Shown piece after piece: positions 52,301 to 63,187 of a stretch of DNA of 64,000 nt (the first letter of the stretch is position 1; each line of letters opens with the position of its first letter). The position numbers were made by a program, and so were the translations under genes. The notes beneath the pieces were generated by a model. It had not been told where the DNA came from, did not search any database, and saw only the letters and a list, made by a program, of their open reading frames with translations. Where the stretch lies: the NCBI RefSeq assembly GCF_011397635.1, contig NC_064754.1:36399543-36463542 (forward strand). The letters run 5' to 3'. Source of the DNA: Epinephelus fuscoguttatus. Its lineage: Eukaryota; Chordata; Actinopteri; Perciformes; Serranidae.

Positions 52301-55300
52301 GAGAGTCAAGGTTAGATGAGAAAATCAAAAGCATGAAGATCAGAGGCACTGGGAATCAGCAAAGCTGGCTCTTTCCAAGATTCAAATAAATGATGACAGC
52401 ACCTCTAAAGCTCACGTTTGTGCTGATGAAAATGTTTCTTTATGCTAAACTAGGCCAACTGTCCCATCATTTAACAAACACGCCGTTGTTATTGCTGGTT
52501 TTAGGTTCCCTAGCAAAACTGTTGAAAAATAAATAACCATAGCTCAAACAAGCAACCATATAAAATACTAATCTTGTGTTTCTCAAGTTTTTTGCTTTAA
52601 CTTATTAAGAAAATGTTGATTGCACGACATAATGGCATTAGACTTATGACACTATCTGCGTTTATATAGGTCCCCTTTACACCTTACATTCACTATGCAA
52701 TGAACTGCAATGTCTATCTGCCACCAATTACAATCTCCTGTGACAGTGTAGGCTCCATTTACAGCATAAAGGAAATGTGTCAACCATTGTGCAACAAAAC
52801 AGGAAGACAATAGCTCCCGGTAGCTATCCCCAGTTACCATAGTGTGTCTGTGAAAGTTCTTGGCAATAATATTCCCCATAGTGGACATGGCAGACACTGG
52901 AACAATTGAAGTAACTGGTGAAACTGTGGTAGTTTTTTGGGCTCTGAGGAAAACAGAAGGCAATCCACTTGTATTTGCAACAGCAGCGCCAACAACAATA
53001 TGCAGATGACACCTTTTTGTTCATGACATGGCAGTCATAAAGTGACAATTTTATTTTTGTTTTACCTTTCAGGAATGTCTGCCTTAACTTAATCCTTACC
53101 TTACTACCTAATCCTTACTTGATGCTTAAACTTAAGACAGTGAGTTTCTAACTGAAATGAAAGAACTTGATAAACAGCTATGTAAATAACCTTTGTTCAC
53201 AGCATTCATTCTTACCTTGTGTTACAGGTGTAACAAATAACTGTTAACTGCTACATTGAGCTGCAATAATTGCTGGTGGGGAGCCATCGTTGGAGCTAAT
53301 AGTCCCACCTGTGCTTTTCTGCTGTACATAAAGGTCTTTTGTGGGTTACAACAAAAACTAAGACAGAGCATCTGATCCATGACATTGTTACAGAGGTTTT
53401 CACTGCCATGGTAAAGGAACACATACTTGTGATGGTTCATGTGGAAAACCAAATATGTGCTACAGGAAGGTACACAGGAAGGTATCTTTGCTTGTAGTTA
53501 GCATTGTGTGTATGTGTGTGTCTGTGTGTATGTGTGTGTGTGTGTGTACCTGTGAGTGAGAAAGAAAGTGAGTGTGAAAAAAACCCAGAAAGGGCCTCTC
53601 ACTTATTCTTTGTAATCTCATCACGCTGCTTTCACACTGCATACTCATTACATTATAGATGCTGAATGATTAACAACAGTAACACCTAATTCATAAAACT
53701 GATGAAATACTGTGCTTAAAAACACAAACAGGATCTGCTGACACGGCTTCATATCGGAGACACTACCTGCGAGCATGATTATTGTTCATTCACCACGTTT
53801 TCTTGCCATAAAAATTGACAAGGTTGAGTGACTATGATTCCCATGCAACTGACTAAAACACTGGACCATGAGCTAAAAACGTAAAACATGGTGTCATTAG
53901 CGTTGTTTAGTATATTCTTACATCGTTAGAGACAACATGCTCTGCTGCAGAGGCTCTCGAGGACAGGTTATTCTGCCACTGAGCAGTTATGACTCATCAC
54001 TAGACCTCTCTGAAATGTTCCCTCCATATACCTTCTCCCCTTTTCTCTTTTTCTCTCTCTCACACCCACAATTATCATCTCCCTTCGCTTCTCCTCATTT
54101 CACCCCCTTACCTTCCGAACCCTGCCCCTCTCCTCATCCGAACCCCTGAAGATGTGAGTCACAATGATGAGCTCAGTTTACAGTCTTTACCCCGACTCAA
54201 CCCCTGTCTTTTACACTGCCACAGTGTGCTTTACACCTAATGAGGTAGAACACCATACTGACAGACATATCAGCTTAGATTAGAGACCAGGAGGCAGAGG
54301 TGGAGGGATGAGGAGGAGGTAGCAGATAAGAGGTGGGGTAGATGGGAAGGAGTGGGATGAAAAAAGGAAGCATGTCGAGGAAAAACAGATAGAGGACTTA
54401 AAAGAGATTCGATGCATCTTTACACACTTTCTCCCCGATCAACTAATTCACACAACAATAATGCAGGAAATAAAATAACCATCAGCAGTGTAGAGGAATA
54501 GAACTAAAACATAAATGTCAAACTTTTTCTGGTTCCTGCTTCTCCAATGTGTTGAATTTACTGCTTTTCTGTGGTTTAAATCATTGTCAGTTTAATTTCT
54601 TTGAGTTCTGGACTATTGGTCAGACGCAAAGGACATCTGAAGATATCATCGTGGGCTGTAGAAAATTCCAGTGAACACTGTGTAGTCGATTCATTGAGAA
54701 AATTATGCCTCATCAACAGTAAAATCACATAATAGTTGCAGGCTTTTAATGAACATTATCACTGTGAGAAGCACTACGCAATATCGAACAAAGAGATGCA
54801 GCCAATGTCCTGCCAAGCCTCCCATGTAGGTCATTATTCATCATTTGAGGATGCAGGTCCCTGAGTAATGGGCCCTTACTTTTCTCTTACACAAATAAGG
54901 ACACACAGACACAGTCGTGTTTCCAGTATTTCAGAGGACATCACATTAACTTGCATTAATTTCCTGGAATCACTACTTGCCTAACCCTAACCCTTCCCAA
55001 GTATTAACCCTAAGAATCTAATGATTTACATTATATGGACTTGCATTTTGTCCCAAAATGAAGGCATGTCCCCACAATGTAACTGTTTAAACAGACTTAT
55101 GTCCCTACAGCATGACTAATACATGCACATACACACATACACTCTACAGAAGAACAAACACCTGTGGATTCTTGACATTTGCAGAGCTGCTTCCTGTACT
55201 GCAACTAGAGAACTGCATTGATTGATTCCATCAAGTGTAAAAATAACTCAGATATAAAAGTAGAAGACAACTAATCAAACCATAGAAATCCTGTTAAACA

Positions 55301-55668
55301 CTTTGGTTGGACAACATAAAACAAACCTATGACGCCATACATAGGTATTAAGACAATGCCATTGATTATATTATAAAATAAGTGTAGAAACAAATTGAGG
55401 TTACTATAAATTCACTATTCACAAAGACACTGTAACTCCCTGTAGCAGTGTTATGGTAGTAAGAACATTAAGTACAGTGATACAATTTAGAGTGATACCG
55501 TAGAGATACAAAATATATGTAGTAATGTTACTTTACACAGTCAATAGATCGGCTTGTAATAATATTGCATGGTGTGCTCAATGGGTAACCTGGTTTGTTG
55601 GTGCCTCTGCTCCATTCGGTGCGCTCCAGTGAACCGTACTGATGAGAAGATCCCTGCTTCTTCTCCAT
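37374..55668 (-). CDS. bmerb1: bMERB domain-containing protein 1 (C16orf45 family), complete
   Basis: Small cytoplasmic protein of the bMERB family, a helical Rab-binding fold shared with MICAL and EHBP1 proteins. Exons in order: 55590-55668 (ATG 55666-55668), 46741-46861, 43235-43308, 41338-41452, 39129-39199, 37374-37486 (TAG 37374-37376). The total is 573 nt = 190 residues, all phases joining; human BMERB1 is about 204. Diagnostic blocks: DILVRRESELRYM and MDDIQLCKEI (exons 2-3), QQIHKLVETRDFLVDDVEFE (exon 4), EEDKEMAEFLKSK (exon 5) and TKTGLTLLRECCG (exon 6). The N-terminal YGSLERTEW also aligns with the family. The helical bMERB region is about residues 27-153. The protein ends CSIM (187-190), a CaaX-type prenylation signal; the human protein ends CNIM. 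The final exon has a short linker (GVPSRRVPPRAQQ) where the mammalian one is lysine/proline-rich. Introns contain two SINEs and several MITEs; the first is about 8.7 kb. Confidence 0.93.
38259..38274. repeat. G16 homopolymer
   Basis: Sixteen consecutive G on the top strand, in the last bmerb1 intron. Length is likely unstable or uncertain in sequencing. Confidence 0.9.
40131..40560 (-). mobile_element. Diverged reverse-oriented copy of the 588-bp element
   Basis: In reverse complement it shares GCGCCNGATTT, AGTCACTGCCCAAGCGCC, GGTTTGGCTTTA and AAAAAAGAACAGGG with 24833-25420. It also keeps the 'gtggttgggtt' segment and the ATGACCAAAA region near the opposite end. The outer end at the high-coordinate side is lost or unrecognisable. 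Confidence 0.6.
41938..42035 (+). mobile_element. Truncated tRNA-derived SINE
   Basis: The head (GTAGCGTAGTGGATAGTGC, GCCCCATGTACAGAGGCA) matches the SINE at 44567. The B-box region is eroded and the body is cut short. Intronic in bmerb1. Confidence 0.6.
44567..44755 (+). mobile_element. tRNA-derived SINE
   Basis: An A-box-like GGCAAGGTGGATAGTGC and a B-box-like GGTTCGGTTCC (one change from consensus) are followed by TGTGGCCCTTTGCTGCGTG, a CT-rich tract, AATTAAAGGCAAAAA and an A-rich tail. It is the same family as 14985-15165, sharing the CCCATG.ACA..GGC head and the body. Intronic in bmerb1 and antisense to it. Confidence 0.8.
45673..46188. mobile_element. MITE with 68-bp terminal inverted repeats
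   Basis: The arms 45673-45740 and 46121-46188 are inverted copies at about 64 of 68 positions, beginning ACATTTTGGCAAATTC. A second, inner inverted pair (CACGCTATGAAATAA near 45905 and TTATTTCATAGCGTG near 46090) lengthens the foldback. There is no transposase ORF. It lies in bmerb1 intron 2. Confidence 0.85.
47258..47275. repeat. Short (CA)n tract
   Basis: About nine AC units next to a CCCT-rich stretch in bmerb1 intron 1. Confidence 0.8.
47897..48480. mobile_element. Putative MITE, about 584 bp
   Basis: The left end AGAGGACACATTATGCTCAC and the right end ACATGATAGGTCCCCTATAA are imperfect inverted repeats (GGAC..ATYATG). The left interior (TTTCAGGTTCATACT, GTATTTTGGGTTTGTAC, ATGCTTTAATGTTCAA) matches a repeat I recognise from many fish introns. 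The ORF at 47768-48037 is a by-product. Confidence 0.6.
50340..51395. repeat. Interspersed repeat interrupted by the 588-bp element
   Basis: The outer parts, 50340-50380 and 50978-51395, are contiguous in the homologous copy at 30485-30985. The 588-bp element at 50381-50968 splits them, giving an occupied/empty site pair. In bmerb1 intron 1. Confidence 0.72.
50381..50968 (+). mobile_element. 588-bp non-autonomous element, copy 2, with 9-bp duplication
   Basis: Starts CAACACATTCTCAGTCCGACC and ends GATGAGACCAGGC. It is flanked by TCAATTCTC (50372-50380) and TCAATCCTC (50969-50977), a 9-bp duplication with one mismatch. Ends show only weak inverted similarity. There is no transposase. Size and content equal those of 24833-25420. 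A 9-bp duplication suggests a Mutator-like mobiliser, and 8 bp (hAT) is the alternative. Confidence 0.78.
51500..51990. repeat. Interspersed repeat, copy 2 (with 22215-22715)
   Basis: Diverged copy of 22215-22715 in the same orientation; related 'tagacgccc' motifs continue to about 52260, so the element may extend that far. It lies immediately next to the repeat ending at 51395. Confidence 0.68.
53505..53548. repeat. (GT)n microsatellite
   Basis: GT/TATG-interrupted tract in bmerb1 intron 1. Confidence 0.85.
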
Positions 55669-58369
55669 CGGTCCAGCAGCTGCTCTTCTGCTCTGTTCTC
55701 TCTATACGCTTCCAGGTGCAGCGGCTGGGAACAGCAAAGGGGGAGACTACAGGGGAGGGTCTGGCAGTCGCAGCTTAGTGCTGTATTTCATTGAGTCATC
55801 GCCAGTCAGACACCAACCTGTAGAGGCAGAGAGAGAGCGAGGTGCTCCGGCAGTCCACCACCAGCTGTGGCAGGTGTTGGTGTGTGCACAGCGCACAGGA
55901 GTGTCCCTGTGTTAACCAATGCTCAAGCTGGTTAGATGGTAACTAAGTAGTGCCATCTGGAGGTCACTCGTTGCACGTACAGCTCGGGAGAAGTCACCAA
56001 GTCCAAGGTGCATCAGTCTTTTCTAAATCAAACCTCTTTTCAAGTAGCTCAGAGGTCATGTATTCAGAAAAATATATCTATTTCGAAATTGACTGGATTT
56101 ATTACAAAAAACAAACACTGCTTTACAAAAACAAAATCATTTATTTACACAATGACATTTTGATTTTAATGGCATCCTCTTTACATATGTCATTAGGTGA
56201 AAAAATAATGTGCAAAATGCATCATGAATTCCAAACTCATGAATTTACCCTGCCAGTATAACACATCACTTCCAGTTCCTGAGGCTGTTGACCTTTACTG
56301 CCTGAGATCATACCTGTGGAGATGCATCAATAGGCTTCTGAGCCATTCTTGAGTGTGTAATCTAATCATTCTGAAGCAAAAACAACAGCTTTATCATTTT
56401 TATGAATAACAGCTTAGTCAAATAGTTGTGTCGTGTCTTGAATGGCCCTCTAATAACTTGTCATGTCTTTATGACATGAAAAGTAATGACATAATTACAC
56501 ATGTTGTCTTATTAAGCTTAACCGACCCGTTGTCATTCCCAGAGTATCTGAATAAGGCAGCCTGGTCAGTGGCCCTTGGCTTCTGTTACCGATACTCAAG
56601 ACACCCCACAGCATCTCTGTGAGACACACCAGGCTTTCAGTTAACTCCGATGTGATCCTGTCCCCAGCAATAGCATTAACAGAAAGAGCGAGAAACTCAG
56701 AGAAGACTGGGAGGGAGGGGAGGTGGATGGGTCACACACACAGGACTTACACTCAGGAGATGAGTGCTTGTGCCCCATGTGAAACCAAAAGTCTACTTGA
56801 GTTTTTTTTAACCACGTAACATAGTTATCGGCATACATCACATGGCAGTAATAATGCCACAAACTTCTTAAGCTATTGTATCAAATGTAGTTATTTCAAC
56901 CCAGACCATAATCCTTATTAGTATTTTAGCTGCCTTAAGCTAATGTAGATTTAACTGCAAAACTACTATTTCCTCTGAAGACTGTCATGTTCAAAACTGA
57001 CGCTACAGCAGTACACAGAGCATCAAATTTTGAAGACCAATCTGCCATATTTGACGAGTTAGGAGCCAGAGGGTATTTGCTTTACACACTGTTGCTGAAT
57101 AATAGAGAACAAACCTGCTGTTGAAGTGCAAATAGATGCAAGGTAGCACACTGATGCATCATCGAACACATGGTCAGAGGTGATTCTCACACCTTGAGAC
57201 ATTTACTAGCATGTGTGCGGGTTTCACTTTGAGAGTCTCCCCCTATATTTTGCTCTCCTTCCTGTACACTGTCAAGAGTGAAACAGAATGTTCCATGTCT
57301 GGGTAGCAGACAGTGGCCTGAAGTCAGCAGTCTTAAGTCCAACAGATAATTTATGTAGCTAAGGCTGTGCATAATCCCCGTGTCTGCCTAATACAGTAAA
57401 GCACAAAAACTGCTTCTGTTCTGTAGTAATTCTTGACACGCGGATGTAGCTTCAGCACTGAGCATAGTGTAGTTGTGAAAAATGTCAAGAATGTTTCCAA
57501 AAACTAAACCCAAGGCAAATGTCAATCACGTTCACCTTCGTAACAACTTGTAATTTGTATGGGAATAACACGTTATTTGAATGATTCAGCTAAGACGAAG
57601 GCAACATTTAACTGTCAGCCGTCATCGTACCGGTCTTTCCACAATCCTTCATTCGCTGACAGGCCAGGTGAGTCTGTGTTGTTTTGTGTGTGTGTGTGTG
57701 TGTGTGTGTGTCAATAAGGTGGTAAAAAGTAGTGTGTCTATGAAGCAGAGTAGCTGTTACAATCAACCCTTCAAATCTGCCTCACCAAGCGATGACTTGG
57801 AGAAACAGTTTTTCCAGATTTTTATGACATCACATGATAAGTGATATCAGTAGTCCTGAATCTTTGATGTGTACAGATACATACTTTGCTTACTTATGTT
57901 TCTTTGCCCGTGTCTCTAGTTTCACAGGCAGAATTGTTCTTTGGCATTATTAGGTGTGTACAATAGTTCACTCATGACGAGTGACACACTGTTAGGAGTT
58001 CAGTCATACCCCACAGTGTGATTCAATGTTATTCCTGTTACTGTAAAAGAAGCAGACAGGCTATTCCACTGACTTCAAGAAGTGAGAAGTGACAATAGTA
58101 CTGTACGATGTGTTACATTTGGCCTCAAGTTGCTTTTGATTTAAAGTCTTTTTGCATTCGTGCCAGTTGGCCCTGACTGACAGAAATGAAACACTTTGGT
58201 TTCAGGAGCAGCTCCGTATGACTCAAGGGTTATTCCTTTTGTCTTTTCATGTGTCAGACTGGACTTGTTTTTTTTGTTTTTTTTACAGAAGCAACAACCA
58301 TTCCTGCTATCAAAACAAAGTCCGGGTGGTCTCCATTCTCAAGTTTCTCGTTGGGCTTACTCCACCATG
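55669..58369. other. Intergenic: bmerb1 5' flank and pik3r6 3' flank
   Basis: The first 200 bp carry CpGs and probably the bmerb1 5' UTR and promoter (minus strand); no TATA box is obvious. The rest is AT-rich, with a (GT)n tract at 57684-57711. I see no coding exon. The pik3r6 3' UTR must begin at 58369 and run leftwards. Confidence 0.5.
57684..57711. repeat. (GT)n microsatellite
   Basis: About 14 uninterrupted GT units. Confidence 0.9.
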
Positions 58370-59973
58370 TCAAGTGATGATGCCAGCAAATGTGTTGATT
58401 GGTAGAGGAAGTCCTTTGTTCATGTATTTGCTCAGTCCAGCATCTTTGTCCTCTCCCAGCTTGAATTTGGACCTTATGGTTTTCTGGACGCAGTATCCCG
58501 GATCAAGGCATGGGGAGATCTCGATGCTACAACAACACAAACGTTAAAAACAGAGCCGTCAGTTTGGGTTGCACAGCAGCTGGGTCTAGATCCAACAAGA
58601 CTGTCTTACTAGCTGCTTGATCTTAATTTGCAATTAAGAGAAAGTGATGCATGTCAAGAGCAATTTCAAACCCAAAGAGACCTTTAAGGGACAGTTCACC
58701 CCACAATCAAAAATACATATTTGTCCTCTAACCTGTCAGTCTAGATTGTTTTGGTGTAAGATGCAGAGTGTTTTAGATATCGGTTGTAGAGTCTGCCTTC
58801 TCTCCAATATAATGGAACACAATGACACTAGGCTTGTGGTGCTCATAGTGCCAAAAAATACATTTGAAAAGCTAAACAGCAATGTCTCCTTCCAGAAATC
58901 ATGACCCTTTAATAAACTGAGATGTCTTTGAACTTATGAACTAGCCTAACATTACACCTTAGCCTTGGAGGATGCCATTAATGTTTACATCTTGTGCTGT
59001 GACAAGCACGAGCCTCTTTCCCATGAGTTCATGCATGCTTCCTTCTACATCGTGATACGGTTGGTAGTAAGAAAAAAGTTCCTACATGAAACCACTCACA
59101 ACAAGGTCTGTGAATTATTTTGAGTAACTGGGTCATCGTTTTTGGAAAGAGACACTGCTGTTAAGGTTTTCAAATGTATTTTTTTGGCGCACCACAAGCA
59201 GAGTGCCATCAAGTTCCATTATATTCGAGAGAAGGCAGACATCTCTACGATCAAAACAATCTTGTTGAAAACTGCACTACAGGTAAGAGGAAAAATCTGT
59301 GTTTTTGGTTTTGGGATGAACTGTCCCTTTAAATAATCAAAGTCTCTTTGATCTACTAGAGCTTTAGTAGCAATGATGGCTATGGATGATGATTTTTCAA
59401 ATCAATGAAACACCAAACAGGTTTAAATATTAAGTAAATTACAGTACAGAAGAGACTGTCTCACCTCTGCACATTTTTGTAGGTCCTGCGACAGTCTCTG
59501 TCCAGTGTAACAGTGAAGGAGCGACTCTCCAAAGTGCGAATCTTAATGTTGCTGGTCCGAATCTTTGACTCCTGAGAATTTCACAGTAAAAGGATAAAAG
59601 GAATTATTGTTGTATAAACCACTTGCGTTCTATGCATTGTTTTAACATAAACATTCTGTGAGGATAATCCACTAGAAATACTTGAACCATGTATTGCTTA
59701 GACTCACCACAGTGTTGTTTTTGGTCTTTGTTGGAGATTCATTCAGAGTCAGTGTCAAACAGTTCAGATCTGTAAGATAAAGGCAGAGGAAAAATACAGA
59801 GCATTCGTGTAAGACAAAATAGAACATACAGTAGGACTGAGTCTTGAATAGAGATAATGTAAAAGAGATGATAGTGAACCTTCTGCTTCATTGGAGGGAA
59901 TAGCATTGATCTGGGCTCCCGATGTCCTGACTGAGATTCCTTTGTCAACGTCTCGTCCACTTAATGTCATCTA

Positions 59974-60030
<57 letters not shown>

Positions 60031-63000
60031 TAAGACTAATGCTGGTAAGGAAAGCAATCACCATTTTCCTTTTACGGTAACTGAACGGTAATTGTCATAT
60101 AACGTTGTGGCTCAAATATGAGGAAAAATGTTGCACAGGGCCGAATGCCATCTTTTCAGGTGTAGACTTCCTTAATGACATTTGTTACAAAAACAAAAAA
60201 TAATTTCCTTCTCCAGTTAGGTACTTTTTGCAGCAACAGTGATGAAACTCACACACACGCACACAGAGAAATACATGCACACAAACAAAGCACCCAAGTG
60301 TCAGAGGTTATGCATGTACACAAGGGCCACCTACACACAAACAACACAATCTGAAATGGAAATTTCGGAGTAATTCTTCCAGTAATTGAGAAGGCATGTG
60401 GTTACAGTGAAGCTCCCATGACGGTAATCTAATAAGGAAATAATGAATGTAAAAAAAGCAACTTACCTTTCTGTAATTCATCGAGACAACAGCTCCGCAT
60501 ACCTCCGCTGAGCTCTTCTTTGGTTTATCTGTGTCGGAGACAGGCATGTTGTTAAACTTGGCTGCGCGCAGATATGGGCAGGCAGGTGTGCACAACCATC
60601 AAAGAAAAGACAATGTGCATGTGTTGCTAGTTCACCTCTAATTGACGCTGAGATCTGTCTGAACTCGGGAAACTCCATTTCTAGATGGGTGAGAAACACA
60701 TCCTCCACAGGATCCTTTGTCATGCTGGTGAATGTGATCTAATGGAAAACAAACAAATTCTAAAAACCAAAATACATTTAAATACTTCTGTAATAAAACC
60801 TTTTAGTATAAAGCTGTTTAGCTCAGTAGATGCTTCACATCAGAGCGCACACTGTGCTCTTAACCTTCAGGAACAAAACAAAGGCATATATAATGTATCT
60901 TAGTACCTTAACAAAGTAGATGGTGAAGTAGACAGGCTGCCGGCCGGCACGAACGTAGTAGGAAATGACATCAGACACGAAGGGCTCTTTTGGCCTCCCT
61001 GGGCTCATCTGTTGCTAAGGGAGACAAAAGTCATGTAAAATTAACCTTCCTGCCTGCATGATGCTGTCACCACAAACTCATTTTGGTCACACTTGGGTCA
61101 CATGAAGTGAATATAATGAGTCACTAAAAAGGTCGACTGTCTGTCAGGTAATCAAACAGTGCTTGGTAGTTTGTCCAGAGTCACAAGTTTTGCATTTAAA
61201 TTTGAACTTACATCATACTTTATGTGCAATATGAATAAAACCTCAACCATTCAAAAGTGCATGCTTTTCTAATTTTTCCTGTAACTTGAAAAGTTCTCAA
61301 AAAGGGAGGAGGATGCATGAATTCGAGAAAAAACACTTATCTAGTTGAGTATTTAAAGGAAATGAAAGACAGGAAGGATTTAGCCAGAGAGCACTCAACA
61401 CTAGAACAAAAAAGCTTTTCTACAATTCTCATAAAAACATGTCATTTAAAGGAATGGATTTTTTTTTGGTACACTATACCATTTACAAATGATTACATTC
61501 AACTTTATGTATTTTGTAGATGTTCCTTTGCATATTTTGTCCAGTTTCATTGTAAGTCTATTTCCTGTTTGAGGCTTAGAGAATCAGCCAAGTGTTAAGA
61601 TGTCTTTGACTGTAGCTATGGTTTCAGTGAAATCAACATTTTTTTTTTCCTTGCACTAAGTAAGTAACTAAGATGTTATGCAACTTCCTGTGTTTTAACT
61701 TATATAGAACGCAGTTGCCACCTTAAATTAGATGTGGTGATGTGAGGACATTTTCGTTTTCACTTACAGTGACTGTAAGTCATTCAGACAAGAAAATACA
61801 GTGAAAGAGAAAATGTGCAAGTAAACTACTGAGAACTGAGTCCCTCAAACTGAAACTATGGCTTTATCTAGCGTAGACCTGCTGTGGAGAAAAAAAGCAT
61901 TTCCTCCTTAGATTTGTTTAGAAGTTTATCGTACCAGCTTAGCCAGTTTGGGGATCATGCAGCCTAAACTCTTGATGTTAGAGTTGTACCACGGGTCCAC
62001 TATGCTCAGGTAGGAACCAAGAGTGCAAAGATTCTCCTTGGATTGACTGAGGTTTTCCTGGAAAAAGAAACATGAAAGTGGAACAAAAAATACATCAAAT
62101 GTGGAAAATTGACAGCAGTGAGCGAGCCTGAAGGTTTTCTTTGTCCGGCTACTGTATGTGTTTACTTGTTTTTGTTTTTCCTTACAAAATTCATGTGGGC
62201 CACTTTTAGATGCCTTTAACATAAACTGAACAGAGTACCAAGTAGTACTGAAACTTCCACAGTTAAACGATGCAAGCATTCGATTCTTTTTGTATTCAGA
62301 TCTAGGGAAAAAACTGTGGTGTTTTCTTTGCAGCCAATCACCGCAAATGTTCTTCAGTTCAAAGCAACATGTAACTGGCCCACACAAGCAGCTACAATCT
62401 ATACAGTCTGTGGTATCCTGAAGTCAAGTGCGGCGTATTTGATGGAGTTGGCAGTTCCATGTGTTGAGATGCCACCAAAGCCTTCTAAAGTTAGGCTACA
62501 CATTACACCTGTGGCTTCCGTTCACATGATGGATATCAAATGAAGTAAAGAACAAGGTATCAAATGAAGTACAGTATTGGTATCGCTTTCAGGATACCAG
62601 CATTGGAACTGGTATCATTATTCTTTTAACAATACCAAACTCAGGCCTGTTCAGAAGGAAGTCCTTGGTGGAGAAAAGACACTACAAATAACATTTACTT
62701 TAGGGTAATCTCACTGGCCTTGGACAAAAGGAATAAAACTTCTGACTAACAACTGATCATTAGAAAGAAAAGTGAGCACTATTTACACAGAATAGTAAAA
62801 TATGGTATGGAAAATATAAAACAACACTGAGAACAATAAAATACAAAATAGCAAATGCATATATTTTTTTAGAAACAGGCACATAATAATTCAATGTTTT
62901 GGAGTGTCTCTATGCAGTGTCACTACATTATCACTTCAACATACAATGAGAGCATTGTAATGGGCATTTTGACATGCTGATTTTCTGTTATGTCAGAAGC

Positions 63001-63187
63001 CATTTATCTTGTTATCTCTGGAGTTATGTTGACTTTCACACATTAACAAGCTGATGGCGTGTTGACAAGAGGAAGTGGCCTTACCTTGATAGAGGAGATG
63101 GGAGTTGTGGCGGCCCTGCAAACAGGGATGTAGTAAAACTGGAGGTTGACTTTCATTGTAAGAAAAAGCCGCCGTGCTTCCCTTTTC
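58370..63187 (-). CDS. pik3r6: PI3K-gamma regulatory subunit 6 (p84/p87 adaptor), 3' nine exons, partial
   Basis: Adaptor that links the class IB PI3K catalytic subunit p110-gamma to G-beta-gamma at the plasma membrane, acting mainly in leukocytes and heart. Visible exons in order: 63085-63187, 61935-62057, 60907-61008, 60636-60738, 60467-60528, 59880-59970, 59708-59769, 59465-59571, 58370-58526 (TGA 58370-58372). Together they hold 910 nt = 302 residues + stop. All have AG acceptors, GT donors and matching phases. Diagnostic blocks: VNLQFYYIPV, YLSIVDPWYNSNIKSL, VISYYVRAGRQPVYFTIYFV, KDPVEDVFLTHLE, SFTVTLDRDCRR and the C-terminal PLPINTFAGII. These fit PIK3R6 (DPWYQSN, ITYYIRMGTQPIYF, PINTFSGI) better than PIK3R5. 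The region corresponds to the C-terminal domain assigned to G-beta-gamma binding. The N-terminal p110-gamma-binding part lies right of the window; no further exon was found in 63188-64000. The exon at 59880-59970 has a microsatellite directly at its acceptor. Confidence 0.9.
58688..59328. mobile_element. TTAA-flanked MITE with GGGACAGTTCAYCCC ends
   Basis: The left end GGGACAGTTCACCCC and right end GGGATGAACTGTCCCT are inverted repeats, with TTAA outside both (58684-58687 and 59329-59332). About 641 bp and no transposase. It lies in the last pik3r6 intron. Confidence 0.78.
59974..60027. repeat. (AC)n microsatellite abutting a pik3r6 splice acceptor
   Basis: About 27 AC units on the + strand, i.e. 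(GT)n in the pik3r6 transcript. It ends within a few bases of the CTAG acceptor of the exon 59880-59970, so the tract occupies the place of the polypyrimidine stretch. Confidence 0.95.

Noticed and set aside
61926-62387. 153-codon minus strand ORF as a standalone gene
   Set aside because: Only 61935-62057 is coding, as a pik3r6 exon with a clear acceptor at 62058; the rest of the frame is intron.
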